From positions 1-64,000 of the forward strand of contig JADLSH010000367.1 of the NCBI GenBank assembly GCA_016169945.1: DNA of 64,000 nucleotides, read 5' to 3'. Of this stretch, positions 22,128 to 32,841 are shown piece after piece. This DNA is from Trachythela sp. YZ-2020 (Eukaryota > Cnidaria > Anthozoa > Malacalcyonacea > Clavulariidae). The translations under genes and the position numbers were made by a program. The notes under the pieces were generated by a model. That model did no database searches, was not told the origin of the DNA, and worked only from the letters and a program-made list of their open reading frames with translations. Position 1 is the first letter of the stretch. Each line of letters starts with the position of its first letter.

Positions 22128-22472
22128 TGTCTTAGTTTAGTTTATAGTTTAGTTTAGTTTATAGTTTATAGTTTAGCGGTTTATAGTTTAGCGGTTTATA
22201 GTTTAGCGGTTTATATAGTTTAGCGGTTTATAGTTTAGCGGTTTATAGTTTAGCGGTTTATAGTTTAGCGGTTTATAGTTTAGTTTATAGTTTAGTTTAT
22301 AGTTTAGTTTATAGTTTAGTTTATAGTTTAGTTTATAGTTTAGATAATAGTTTAGTTTAATTTAGTTTAGTTATAGTTTAGTTATAGTTATAGTTATAGT
22401 TATAGTTTAGTTTAGTTTAGTTTAGTTTAGTTTAGTTTAGTTTAGTTTAGTTTAGTTTAGTTTAGTTTAGTC
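22128..22472. repeat. TTTAG / TAGCGGTTTATAGTT minisatellite
   Basis: A 345-bp array changes from AGTTTATAGTTT units, through seven or more copies of TTTAGCGGTTTATAG, to a perfect (TTTAG)n run at the right end. Variant units are clustered rather than mixed, which suggests local unit-by-unit expansion. Confidence 0.95.
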
Positions 22473-22549
22473 TGTTTACCACTCCGCTGAGGTGGACGGA
22501 AAGCCTTAACAGGTTTTGCAACCCAATTGACAAAGGTTGCGAGGGTTAG

Positions 22550-22756
22550 TTAGTGGTTATAGTGCCTCCGGGATATAACATGTTTAACGATATACGAGAA
22601 AATGTTGCTCAACATTGCTTGCTTGATTTCAGTGCAGTTATTCCCAAACAGAAGAGAAAAATCCGTAGCCAAAGTACAAACGTTTGTTGGAAACTTACTG
22701 TAAGGTCGAAAAACAAAAGGAGCAATGAAAATACACAGTCTACTCAAAGTAAAGCA
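22550..22756 (+). CDS. Possible short exon, unknown protein
   Basis: An open frame includes PPGYNMFNDIRENVAQHCL and IPKQKRKIRSQSTNVCWKL, and ends before GCAG|GTAATA, a possible donor next to the (AAT)n microsatellite. The basic, mixed composition is protein-like, but no family is recognised and no partner exon was found. The call is weak. Confidence 0.2.
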
Positions 22757-22790
22757 GGTAATAATAATAATAATAATAATAATATTTAAT
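22757..22790. repeat. (AAT)n microsatellite
   Basis: About ten AAT/TAA units directly follow the possible exon. Confidence 0.95.
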
Positions 22791-22799
22791 GTTGTCAAG

Positions 22800-25320
22800 A
22801 TGACAGTGCATGTGACTTATTGAGAATTGACGAACTTACATTAGGTTGAGTGAAATATAGTCAATGCAGACAATAGTGATTTTAGAAAAACACAGAAAGG
22901 CGCGAATACTTTAGCAGGCTATTGGTTCACCGAAGCTCGTAAGTTTAATTTACGACAATCTCAGCCGCCTAGTTCCTATCAACGCGCACATCAAGGATGA
23001 TAGTGGGATCAAGCTAAAGGAGCCGCAACGTCATAGCTTAAAGTTCTTCAAAGCATGCGATTTTGGTTGAGATTCAATGTTATAAGTACATCCAAAGGAT
23101 TGTGGTTAAATGTGGCAGTCACTATCTTTATCAGTACGGTACCTCAACTAGAATATCCTCAATCGTGGTACCCTCAACCAGCTTGGATAGAAATAATCGT
23201 TGAGATACAACGTTAGGTGTTTACAACTTTACATATTAAACTGTTTGCTTTAGGTGTTTACAACTTACTTTACATATTTTATATCTTAATATTTCCAAAT
23301 GATCGCGTTAGCACTGACTAGCTTATAACAACTTTTATAAATACGACAAACGTATATATAGAGGGTACATACAGTATGTAAAATAGTATAAAGCTGGTAT
23401 TGTACTGAAGTTGGCATACGATTGATGCCGAAACATGTTTACCATTATAACTTTTGTCGTATTCATGAACGTTTTTTATCTTATAACATGTTGTCACTGA
23501 GAACAATTAGCAAAAACAAACACTTTAACGCTGTTTCCGGAGCATTACTCATTAGTTCCAATCATGTATTCATTCGAGTGAGAAAACATTGTCGTGGGAA
23601 TGTTTAGTTTTCGATACGTAGTGGTTTCGAAACTGAAAATTCTTCAGTTAAAAAAAGTTGTCATACTTTTGTTGAAATTAGAGTAAATAAGAAAAGATAC
23701 AACATCAAACTTGTCCTCAGTAAGATGGTATGTTCTTTATGTAGCCTTACACAAAATGTATATTAACCCTAACGCCAACCCTATAACCCCTGCAACCCTA
23801 TATATAATTCCACGTAGGGCAACACAATGAACCGACCATCCAGTTGGGTTTAAAACAATTTAAATCACCGCTAATTCGAAAATTTGAATTTCTATTTTAA
23901 ATTTAATTAACGGAAAATTTCCATTATAACCATTGCATTTGGATATACTTGGTCAGTTCGCATTCGGTTCAACTTGTCCTGCATGCAATCAGCTGGCACC
24001 GGAAATAGTTTTGTTATCTCAATGCAAATGTTTAACAAATAGTACATTTGATTATGCTAATGCATGACACCAAGTTTGCAGCATGATTAAGGTGCTGCCG
24101 TGCTGAGCCCTATATGAAGGGCTGGTCCTACCAGGCGAGACCTTCTCGCTAATTGAAATCATCCTTAAATTGTTTTCATTTATATATGAGGGCTGGTGAA
24201 CCAGCCCTGTTATAGACTTGGTCTCGTTATTTACTACCCGAGCTCTCGCCTAGGAGAGTTGGAAAAGTGCCATATAACACACCAAAGAGGGCTGGCCATG
24301 CAGGCTTGCCCGTTTAGTACGTATAGGGCCAGTTGCTATCAAGGAGTTATCCTAACTGAGTGCAAAAATTTCAAGTTAGAGTAGCTAAAATCGTCTGTTC
24401 AGTAAACTGCAAATAATAACAAACAGGCAATTGATGTTGCTCTGCCTCTAGAGCTAAATTTAAACATTTGAATTTAGTTAGTCAAACTTTCAATATTCAT
24501 ATCTTCTTCATTTAAAACCAATCTCTGGAAAAATTTGCAGCTTTACTATTATACAAAACGTTTTATAACAGATTCGAAAAGACGTTACTGATTTATATAT
24601 ATATATTGCAGACAAGTTTTGAGGTAAGCGAAAATCTATAATTTGCTCTAACTATATGTTGTCGAGCACTCTTTGCGTTTCGTAGACCTAAACCTACACG
24701 TATACTTATTTATATAGTTTCACCTCAGCATAATCAATACTTAGTCTGTCTATAATATGGACCTTATGATTAAATAGCTTTAACTAGTTTTACGGATGTA
24801 AGATGAAAATGCTTGTCAATACAACGAATCTGGGAAAAAATAAAATGCGCTTCTGTATAGTATTTTTGCCCGTTGGTCATTATTCCAAAGTCACATGCAG
24901 AGAAATCGGCAAAATGAATAATACAAAAAGCTGTCGGCGTCCCAAAGATGTAACAGCCCGCGGCTTGGTCGGTTTCTAACATAATTCAGTAAGGGTCCAC
25001 TCAAAGTTTAAGTCAACCGTTTTACAAGCTGTGAATTTTGACCGCTTTTCCAAGTTACATTATATCGTTAAAGTTTTAGCCCCTGGTCCTGTCAACCATG
25101 GACTTTTCATTGACGAGTAAATACGTCCAGGCGTTAGCCAGAGTAAAAACTTGAGCGTCCATGCAGTATAGCAGGTACACCTTCATATAGAGCGGCCACT
25201 GCATATTTCCCCTTAATTGCCATGCAATTATTGCTTTCCCGATTTGAAAATTGGATCGACTGGATTTAATTGAGTTAAAGCACGGTTCACAGAAAGATGA
25301 AAACTGATCGCGTTATTTTT
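22800..25320. other. Intergenic
   Basis: No gene is seen. A small perfect hairpin GGGCTGGT-GA-ACCAGCCC lies at about 24189-24209, within a region of repeated AGGGCTGG motifs (24118-24300) that may be a degraded MITE. If the Hand gene has a second exon it should lie here or further left, but I could not identify it. Confidence 0.4.
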
Positions 25321-25340
25321 CTAGTATATATATATATATA

Positions 25341-25555
25341 TAGTCAAATCTGCAGACATGCATGTTTCGCCGTTCAACGGCTCGTCAGTGCAGCTTGTAA
25401 CGCAGTCTAGATGCGAGTGACTTCGTATTTATACACCATACTCTTGCCCTCACCAAGCGCATGTGGTACAATACTCAGACACATGCGCATCCAGACATGC
25501 GTGAAGTGTCTTGGGGCCAGAGTGCTCAAACGACCACAAGGGAAGTGAGCTTTTG

Positions 25556-25560
<5 letters not shown>
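25341..25560 (-). mobile_element. Hammerhead-bearing retroelement unit, copy A
   Basis: This unit of about 220 bp is nearly identical to the one at 33290-33507 but on the opposite strand. It is bordered on both sides by (TA)n. Read on the minus strand it starts CAAAAGCTCACTTCCCTTG, passes TGGTGTATAAATACGAAG, and ends with the hammerhead and TTTGACTATATATA. Short units with a type I hammerhead are typical of the terminal repeats of Penelope-like elements and of retrozymes. No coding region is present. The two copies differ at very few positions. Confidence 0.85.
25350..25393 (-). ncRNA. Type I hammerhead ribozyme, copy A
   Basis: All core elements are present on the minus strand. CTGACGA is at 25388-25382. 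Stem II is GCCGT-TGA-ACGGC. GAAA follows, then a 3-bp stem III (ACA/TGT) closed by loop TGCA, and C17 is at 25355. Stem I is formed by CTGCA (25393-25389) and TGCAG (25354-25350), with CAA/TTG pairs possible beyond one mismatch. Cleavage is predicted between 25355 and 25354. Confidence 0.85.

Positions 25561-25592
<32 letters not shown>
25558..25592. repeat. (TA)n microsatellite
   Basis: An uninterrupted TA run borders copy A on its right. A shorter TA run at 25324-25341 borders it on the left. The false IYIYIY reading frames here come from this repeat. Confidence 0.97.
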
Positions 25593-25593
<1 letters not shown>

Positions 25594-25785
25594 CATTTGT
25601 TGTGTTTCACGCGACAGCCACAATCTGAAACAGAACAATATACTTCCCGACGTTTCGAGCAAAGGCCTTTCGTCGTCCTTCCTTCTACAATAATTCTGAC
25701 GAAGCAGGGCTTGTGTTCTGCCACGGCCAACGCTGGACCCCCAATTTAAAGTTCTATGATCATAACTTTTTTTCTCGTATATATA
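25593..25785 (-). mobile_element. Second PLE/retrozyme-like unit with decayed hammerhead motif
   Basis: Lying between two TA-rich tracts, this stretch carries on the minus strand GACGACGAAAGGCC, then GCTCGAAACGTCGGGAAG. It looks like a hammerhead core (CTGACGA ... GAAAC GTC) with the CTGACGA box mutated, so cleavage is unlikely. A related motif occurs at about 37445-37500 and, more decayed, at about 15505-15590. Confidence 0.45.
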
Positions 25786-26062
25786 GTTTGATAAATGCAT
25801 GAAAGACTGAGTTCAAACAGCCGTATAATCTTAGTTGTTAAACTATATAGGATATTATCATGAATATTTCAGTTCCTTTAATCGCCGTTTGACTACCATT
25901 TTTGTCTATATTGACTCATTTCAATACGCCGGGAGCATGTAAACACCCCGTTATTAGATCAAGTTAGATTACATCAACGCTAAAACTAAGTATTTACCGT
26001 GCGCGAATACCGCTTGCGCCACCTGTGCTAATGATTCTAATTGCAAGAGAGTACGAACTTAC

Positions 26063-26434
26063 CACATCTTTCTTTTGTTTTTCTTCGTAATCATAGTGAT
26101 TGGCAATGTCCATGGCGATGCTTCTATCTCGTTTCAGATCAACAACATATTCACCAGGATCCTCTCCATCAAGAACTTCCCTCAAGTAATGAATATAACT
26201 AATCGCCAACCGTAATGTTTTTATCTTCGAGAGTTTCGTGTCAGTCGGAACGTTCGGGATGTGCTCACGTAGGTTGGCAAACGCTAAGTTCATCGTCTCT
26301 GTGCGTCGTCGTTCCGTTTTTTTCGGAAAAACATCCACTTCATCAAAATTTTGTTTCGATTTCATTTTAGTATTTTGTTCGTGAGGATTTATCAGAAAAC
26401 CGAATTCTGGGCTCTTATTTTGGTCTTCTTCCAT
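26063..26434 (-). CDS. hand: Hand-family bHLH transcription factor, bHLH exon
   Basis: The exon runs from ATG at 26434 to the donor GTAAGT after 26063, exactly 124 codons. Residues of about 38-92 form the bHLH domain: a basic region [12 protein letters not shown] with the E-box-contacting Glu, helix 1 [14 protein letters not shown], loop DTKLSKIKT, and helix 2 [35 protein letters not shown] is diagnostic of Hand rather than Twist or Tal. Hand factors are nuclear and dimerise with E-proteins in mesodermal or muscle-like development in animals. The exon ends at [10 protein letters not shown], where vertebrate HAND genes also have an intron, so a further exon is expected to the left. An upstream stop in frame supports the chosen start. 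Confidence 0.9.
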
Positions 26435-26476
26435 TTTGACTGTCTGTTGATGCGGGACCTCGTAAATATTGACGTT

Positions 26477-26637
26477 ACCTCTAAAGACATGTTATGAGTG
26501 TTAGACAGAGAGCTATTATTATTTAAATCAGGTTTAAGTGCATCACTGCCAGTGGTTTCATCATTCTTCTCATACATAGGAATTCCACGGCATCCGTATG
26601 TTTGAGTACAACATTCAAGGCAATATGATTTTGACAA
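26477..26637 (-). CDS. Possible upstream coding segment of the Hand gene
   Basis: An ORF starting [20 protein letters not shown] and reaching NTHNMSLE lies directly upstream of the bHLH exon in another frame. Removing the 35 bases between LE (a GTAACG donor) and a CAACAG acceptor would join it in frame to TVKMEEDQ. Thirty-five bases is too short for a normal animal intron, so this could be an assembly frameshift, an alternative first exon, an upstream ORF, or chance. Confidence 0.3.
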
Positions 26638-26639
26638 AA

Positions 26640-28440
26640 TTTTGATGTTTTCTCGGCTATAAAACTGATTTTTTAATGTTTATTCCAGGTTAGTTTAGGA
26701 CACTTCAGGCCCCGTTTGGTGACACCGAAACGAAGTCAAAGCGGAACGATTTTCGTGTCGGTCAAATAATGTTGACTCTCGCCGTTTTAGACTTGAGAGT
26801 CTTGAGATCCTAAATTCAAGGCAGTGCGGAAAAATTAAAATTTTCAAATTACGAGAAAGAAACTGAACTGATTTGCGACCAGGTCTCATGTAAAATGATG
26901 TACAACTCAATTTTCGTCTTGCTGTTACTACTTCGTTTCGGTCACATATGTAAACGGGACTTTAATTTCATTTCTGCTTTTTTTAAACTTTTTTTCATTT
27001 ATTATTCAAATTAAATAGCATTGTCCTATTTATCAAATTTCATTGTGTACACACACTAACAAAGGTATGCTTCCATAAGTTTATAAGATGTGGTTATAGG
27101 AGAGATTGATTGTATTGAGCTATTGGTTGGAATTTTGAAGATAGTAAGTTCTAAATGGGTCAGTAATGAGTATGAATGGAAGGATGTCGAGTCGACGCAG
27201 TCAGTGCAGTCGTTAGAGCAAGCGCCTTTCACCTCTGAGATCGTGGGTTCGATTCTCGCTGGGGACTCATGACCCTTATGTAAAAAGAGTCAGTCAACGC
27301 TCTACCGAAAGTCGTGGGTTTTCTCCTGGTACTCCAGTTTCCTCCTACAAGGAATGTTGACAGGGTGGGTTTGGATAAGCCTGACCAGACATGAGTCATA
27401 CGGTAGCAGCAAAGTCGAGTTGCGTCCTTCGTAATTCAGATCAGCACTGTCTTAGCTGCAAGTAAGGATTATTAGATGATTACATACTTGCTTACTTATT
27501 AAATAACTAAAAAAAGCCTAGACGTGAATATGTAAAACAATTAAGAAACCCTGGATGTTGATACTCGTTAACCTGAAAAAGACTATATTATCTCAAATAT
27601 ATATGTGGTTCTAGTGTATATATTATAGGCATTGCTTAACAATACGATGTCTTCATTATGGGTATAACTACCTGAACAATGTCGAAGCAAAGAATTAGCC
27701 GGAAAACCACATTAGAGAATAAATTAATCAAGGAATAAGTGAAGAAACATTTATAGAGGAAATTATAGTATACATGAAGTGAGGTGAGATCGATATAAAA
27801 CTTCTGTGATACTGTCAATGTCTACTACTCTACTGATGTCATCTATAGACAGATTAGAGCGAAATGTAAGAGAATCTCGCGTTGAGAACATAGGGGTAAC
27901 GGTACCAAGTATGGAAATGATCGAGACGCATCTCAGTTTTTGTCTTTTGTGGCTATCATTACGACCGGAAATGGGATAGAGGGCTCGAATTTTCATATCC
28001 AAAAATCGACAAATCGAGATTGCCACCGGCACTGTTGAAATGCCTTCAATCTATATACGTACAGTCGCGGCCGACGCAGTACCACAATTAGTTTTGATGA
28101 ATTTTATGAAACAGTTTCACAATTGAAACATGCATACTCGGTTTTCGTCAATATCAGATGATAAAATGATTTTTAACGCTTGCCGCCAGGTTTTTAATGA
28201 GTGACTAAATGAAGGGATGTTCTATATATAGGACACAGTCAGCACTGGTTCTTTTGTGACTTCATGACGCTTAGTTGCAATGTATGGGCATGCCATGCGA
28301 AATTTGGTAAAGACTAAAGTGTCACATTTATATAATTAAACATCAATAAGAAAAATATTGCCAATGTATTATAAATATTATCATTATCACAGTAAATATC
28401 AAGATATTTACCCATACCTAATGCTGGGATCACTCCCCAT
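26640..28440. other. Intergenic, upstream of Hand, with one SINE
   Basis: Apart from the SINE at 27186-27440 there is no recognisable gene. Part of 26640-27000 may hold the Hand promoter, but I see no definable site. Confidence 0.4.
27186..27440 (+). mobile_element. tRNA-derived SINE (family 2), copy 1
   Basis: The head is tRNA-Glu-like: GTTAGAGCAAGCGCC, an anticodon-loop-like CTTTCAC, and B box GGGTTCGATTCTCGC. The body contains AAAGTCGTGGGTTTTCTCC, CTCCAGTTTCCTCC and GGTGGGTTTGGATA, which occur in the same order in the minus-strand copy at 58215-58416. The tRNA-like part has an extra leader and poor stems, so it is not a tRNA gene. Confidence 0.85.
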
Positions 28441-28444
28441 CATA

Positions 28445-28720
28445 CATACCGAACTTACGGTTAATGCTCAGCAACTGGACTCCGTAGCTCAGTTAGCCTG
28501 CGTGGCAGGCGTTCTATTGTGGGGGAGGGAGTTTTGTTTACGCTCTAAACAAAACTCCCTCCCCAACAAAAGGACGCCTGCCACGCAGGCTATAGCTCGG
28601 TTGGTTAGAGCGCTGCACCGAAATCGTAAGGCCGCATGCAGGTTCAATTCCTGCCGGAGGGCCTATAAGTTGCATTTTTCGCAACTGCTCCTGGCTAGGT
28701 ATAAAAAATTGTATATAAAT
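28445..28720 (+). mobile_element. tRNA-derived SINE (family 1), copy 2, interrupted
   Basis: Shares GAACTTACGGTTA, GCTCAGCAACTGG, the tRNA-like head, the hairpin GTTGCATTTTTCGCAAC (28669-28685) and CTGG(C/T)TAGGT with the copy at 15068-15321. The T arm GCAGG-TTCAATT-CCTGC is perfect here. A 98-bp palindromic element splits the A-box region. Confidence 0.85.
28495..28592. mobile_element. 98-bp palindromic MITE with 10-bp TSD
   Basis: The ends AGCCTGCGTGGCAGGCGT and ACGCCTGCCACGCAGGCT are exact reverse complements. An inner pair GGGGAGGGAGTTTTGTTTA / TAAACAAAACTCCCTCCCC leaves a loop of only about 5 bases. It is flanked by TAGCTCAGTT and TAGCTCGGTT (10 bp, one mismatch), a target-site duplication inside the SINE's tRNA A box. 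Confidence 0.92.
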
Positions 28721-28849
28721 TTTCGTTCGAGTATTCCATCTATACAAACACCTTCTACTATCATCACAGTTCGGTCTTTTCTAAAGTACCGTAGTGACAG
28801 GCTCGTGTACATATTTAATAGAGGGACATGATGTAGAGCGCAAGCACTG

Positions 28850-31153
28850 TATAGTGACTTGCATGTAATACCTAATTTTAGTGTGCAGTGATAACCAATT
28901 TATGCAGTGATAAAGTGAAAGTGTGCAGTGATAAACAGTAAAAATGTGCAGTGATAACATCTGAAAATTTTCATATCGGTTTCAATCTAGATTGTAGAAA
29001 CTTTGAAGATTATTTTCTATTTTTATGTTAAAAAACCTGATTCGGTTAAAAAATTCTTATCACTGATTGCATTTAGTACCGGGCAGACATGGTTGTATTT
29101 TCAGTCAATCTAAAGGGCGTCATCTGTAATGTCATTTGAGTGTTTGAGTTGTTTGGGCATTTGAAATAAGAGAATGGGTATTCTTGTCAATGATACCAAC
29201 ATATTGTAATTATTTTAGTTTGAATTATAATTATAACGTTTTTGTGATCACAGAAACCTAACCCAGCTTGAATTCCAAAATTGCAGCTACATACATGTAC
29301 TTCAGTTTATTACAACGTTTTCTACCGGTTAGAAGGAATGAATTATTTAAATTTTTTCCCACTTGACTGAGATCCTACTCATGTAGTATTGTGTAATTCA
29401 CTCACATGAACACGTAATGATTTTTAAATGCATTAACAACATGTGACTCTCACTCAGATCAGGATTTTCCCGTGGGGGCGTGGGCCTTCGTGGCCAAAAT
29501 TTTCGTTTATATATATACATAAATTCATGATTAAACCTCCTCTCAAATAACCCCCATCACAACAAAAAAACTTGTGAAATGTCAATGATTAGATTTATAC
29601 ATTGGCCTGTAATCCCCCTTCTCTAGTAAGCACTCTCTCCAATAAGCCCCTCCAGCTTGAAACGTGCCTGAAAGAAATAATAGGCGACAAGGGGTTTTTA
29701 ACTTTCAAAACGTTTTTAACTTTCTTCCGGATTTTTTGTTTTCTTAAGTCTTAACCTTGCTTTTGCCTGGATTGGCTATACGTCCTAATGGATTGATCAG
29801 TTCCCTAGTTGTCTTTCGCTACCCTATTATAGCCTTTGTCAGGCTTTGCAATGTTCTATTCAGTGTTTCACTTTCAACCTTCCTCAATACCAGTAATTAA
29901 ACCTTCTTCACGGGTGGTACCCGTAACCCGCAGCTTTTTTGCAATTATGTTGCCCCCAGCTTATATGTTAAAAAATTCCCTGACTCAGGTGCATGGGTTT
30001 CCGGGTAGCGGGGCTCATGTGAAAAGCCCCTAAATTTACGATCATCTTGTAATTACTGGGATAAATACAACAGTATTTTTACGTAAATAGTGAACTTCAC
30101 CGAGTTATGTTCACGAGTCTATACCTGAAAATATTGCAGGTAATACAGGGGTCTACAACATTTGTAGACCACTTTTGTCTGTTTCGCGTCCATATTGAAA
30201 TAACCGTGAAATGTTCCATTTAGCACGGTAATTAGCAAGTTATTTTGATATCGTGTTCTCGTCAACAGACAACTACAAGTTGTAAGTAAAGTAACACAAC
30301 ACACAAGTAACATAGTCCGTACCTCTCACTCTGAATCCTTCATAACGTCGACATTCTCTGCGCTTATTCTTCAAGCCTTGGCGCATGTCTCTTGAACTTC
30401 ATTTTACAGTCTATTACAGAATACTTAGCACTATATTCGCTCCGCCTTCATAGGAAAATGTAATTACAGAAGAACTATGAAATATTATATGTGCGAAGTA
30501 TGCGTAAACTTGAAGGTGTCGTTGACAGTTTTGACAGAACATTTTAGTGTTAACACAACCTGGCGCACGACCACCGAGAGTCGGTGAAGAAATTTCAAGC
30601 ACATTTACAAACTGTTTGTGAGAAGATGCCACACGCACTCACAAAAATGCCTAGCGTGGTTATGAAAGCAATTTCACACATTTTCACACACTCATTATGC
30701 AATACAATCAGCTTACGCGAGGATCAGGTATTTGTCTTTTTATAGTCCCACAAATGCTATGCCGGAAATATTTTACCGTCTTTCAGATTAGGCATTAGCT
30801 CAAACCAAGTTTACAAGAGCACTGAGACTAACTGAGTAACCTGAGTTTCCCCCGTAAATTATTGATATCGGTTTTCCTCCCTCAACTTTGCTTTATATTC
30901 GTCTTTCGATGCCTAACATCAATTGAAACCATGCCCAAAAGAAAACATAACGTCAAAAGTCCAATAAATTCAATAAATAATGTCAATAAATTCCGGAACT
31001 AAAGCGGACATGCCATGCATGTGATAAGCCTTTAATTTGAGATATCCTGCATAAAAGACGGGTTTATCTGGTAAATATTGAGTGGCTAATTATGTTTCAA
31101 TATTTATAGATATAAAAATTCCACGTTTACTTAAATTTCTTCTGTATACTGCC
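28850..31153. other. Intergenic
   Basis: Four GTGCAGTGATAA motifs are spaced through 28885-28965. Otherwise I see no gene, apart from the weak exon candidate at 30127-30313. AT-rich, no structured element. Confidence 0.4.
30127..30313 (-). CDS. Possible first exon with signal-peptide-like start
   Basis: The frame opens MLLVCCVTLLTTCSCLL, hydrophobic like a secretion signal, then TRTRYQNNLLITVLNGTF and a Cys-containing stretch KVVYKCCRPLYYLQYFQ. It ends at TTTTCAG|GTATAG, a possible donor. No family and no partner exon are recognised; it could be chance. Confidence 0.22.
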
Positions 31154-31163
31154 GGGTAAGACA

Positions 31164-32428
31164 CCATAGGCTGCTCAGCTCCAGTTTCAGATTCGCAGCT
31201 CTATATTCAAATTGAATCTAGAGCCAGAGGCATGGCGTTCATGTTCAAATGGCTGTAACTCCACAAAGGCTTCACCTATTCTAACAATATTTGTTTTCAT
31301 TCTTTGTCAAGAAAATAAGTATGATATAACACAATCGCCGAGTCTCTACTGCTTCTAGATTTCTCTAAACAACTTGCATAAGTCAAGTCGCCAAACGGCG
31401 TGCGGTCAATTAAATCTGGAGCCAGGTCCGGTTAGTTCCCGCCAAAATCGCTGTATAGTCGTAACGAATAAATGTTATGCTATAATATTTTTTTTCATTC
31501 TTCACTGATAAGTTGCACATTATTTAAAACAATCGGCTTGTCTGTAGCGCTTTTACTTTCCTCAGGAGAGCTCGCATAAGTTAGGTCTTCAAACAGCGAC
31601 ATGTTGACACAGACGGTAAACAGGCTTGCCGCTTCTCACTTAAAACGCTCTGTCTCAGCCAAAAGTTACTTTATCGCAGAAAGATTTTTTTTCATTCTTC
31701 GTCATTAAAGCTCACATCATTTGAAGCTATTTTTAAGCTTATATCGCTTTAAACTTTGCCTGGACAACGTGCATAAGGTGAGTCCTCGAACAGCCACATA
31801 CTGACACTGTCCACAAGTCAGTCAACAAGTCAGTCTACTAAAAGCGCTCTATCTCAGCGAAAAATGAACATATCCGTAAAATATTTTTTTTCGTTCTTCA
31901 CTGATAATTTGCACATTATTTAAAATAATCGGCTTGTCTGTAGCGCTTTTAGTTTCCTCAGAAGGGCTCGCACAAGTTAGGTCATCAAACAGCGACATGT
32001 TGACACAGACGGTAAACAGGCTTGCCGCTTCTCACTTAAAACGCTCTGTCTCAGCCAAAAGTTACTTTATCGCGGAAAGATTATTTTTCATCCTTCGTCA
32101 TTAAAGCTCACATCATTTGAAGCTATTTTTAAGCTTATATCGCTTTAAACTTTGCCTGGACAACGTGCACAAGGTGAGTCCTCGAACAGCCACATATTGA
32201 CACTGTCCACAAGTCAGTCAACAAGTCAGTATACTAAAAGCGCTCTATCTCAGCGAAAAATGAAGATATCCGTAAAATAATTTTTTTCATTCTTCCCTGA
32301 TAATTTGCACGTTATTTAAAACAATCGACTGGGCTGTAGCGCTTTTAGTTTCCTGAGGAGAGCTCGCATAAATTAGGTCATGCTCGTTCATATGCTGGAC
32401 TCACCCATGCGGGGTTTCCCCTTCGTTT
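31164..32428 (+). repeat. Left inverted arm with ~200-bp / ~400-bp tandem units
   Basis: Two ~200-bp unit types alternate. One carries ACTGATAATTTGCACATTAT, GCGACATGTTGACACAGACG and CTGTCTCAGCCAAAA. The other carries TTAAAGCTCACATCATTTGA, CTGACACTGTCCACAAGTCA and CTATCTCAGCGAAAAATG. The pair repeats at about 31491, 31890 and 32283 (last copy partial), a period near 395-400. The outermost ~330 bp is a more diverged version. Confidence 0.9.
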
Positions 32429-32442
32429 AAGATTGAGATGTA

Positions 32443-32841
32443 AGGGACTGGTCATAATTTAGCAGGGGGGGTGAGGAGGTGGAAAAGGTAGGGGGTCACA
32501 TTTTTTTAGCTGCAATAAAGGGGGGTTCACAAAATATTGAACCGTTATAAGAGGGGTGGTCACTTATTTTCATGCTGGCCCTAATATTGGCTGCTGGGCC
32601 GCCTATATAGTCGGGAAACAAAGGGGGCAATTTGCTCCGAAATAACAATCCCCTTTTACTGTCAAATCATCTCCTAGAACGCAGGAATTGCTGTTCCCGG
32701 AGTGGGGGGTAGACATTTTTTCAGTCATGAGCAAGAGGGGGGTCATCATTTTTCATGCTCTCGATAAGGCAGGGTTACCCAGTTTCAGTCCTAGAAATCT
32801 TTAATTACACCTTTCCACCCCCCCTGCTAAATTATGTCCCT
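32443..32841. mobile_element. MITE in the spacer of the foldback element
   Basis: The left end AGGGACTGGTCATAATTTAG followed by CAGGGGGGG matches the right end CCCCCCCTGCTAAATTATG followed by TCCCT. Flanking ATGTA may be a short duplication. It has G-rich internal tracts and no ORF. Confidence 0.8.

Noticed and set aside
22400..22472. Interstitial telomere
   Set aside because: The repeat is TTTAG, not TTAGGG or TTAGG, and grades into other units.
25693..25720. Plus-strand CTGACGA as a further hammerhead
   Set aside because: No GAAA box at the right distance and no stem II.
25407..25800. ORFs with IYIYIYIY runs
   Set aside because: They are readings of the (TA)n tract and the retroelement units on both strands.
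27200..27272. True tRNA-Glu gene
   Set aside because: Extra leader bases, weak stems and a second copy with the same non-tRNA body show a SINE.
31491..32400. CRISPR-like array of repeats
   Set aside because: The ~200-bp and ~400-bp units are contiguous and diverged, with no short repeats separated by unique spacers, in an animal genome.
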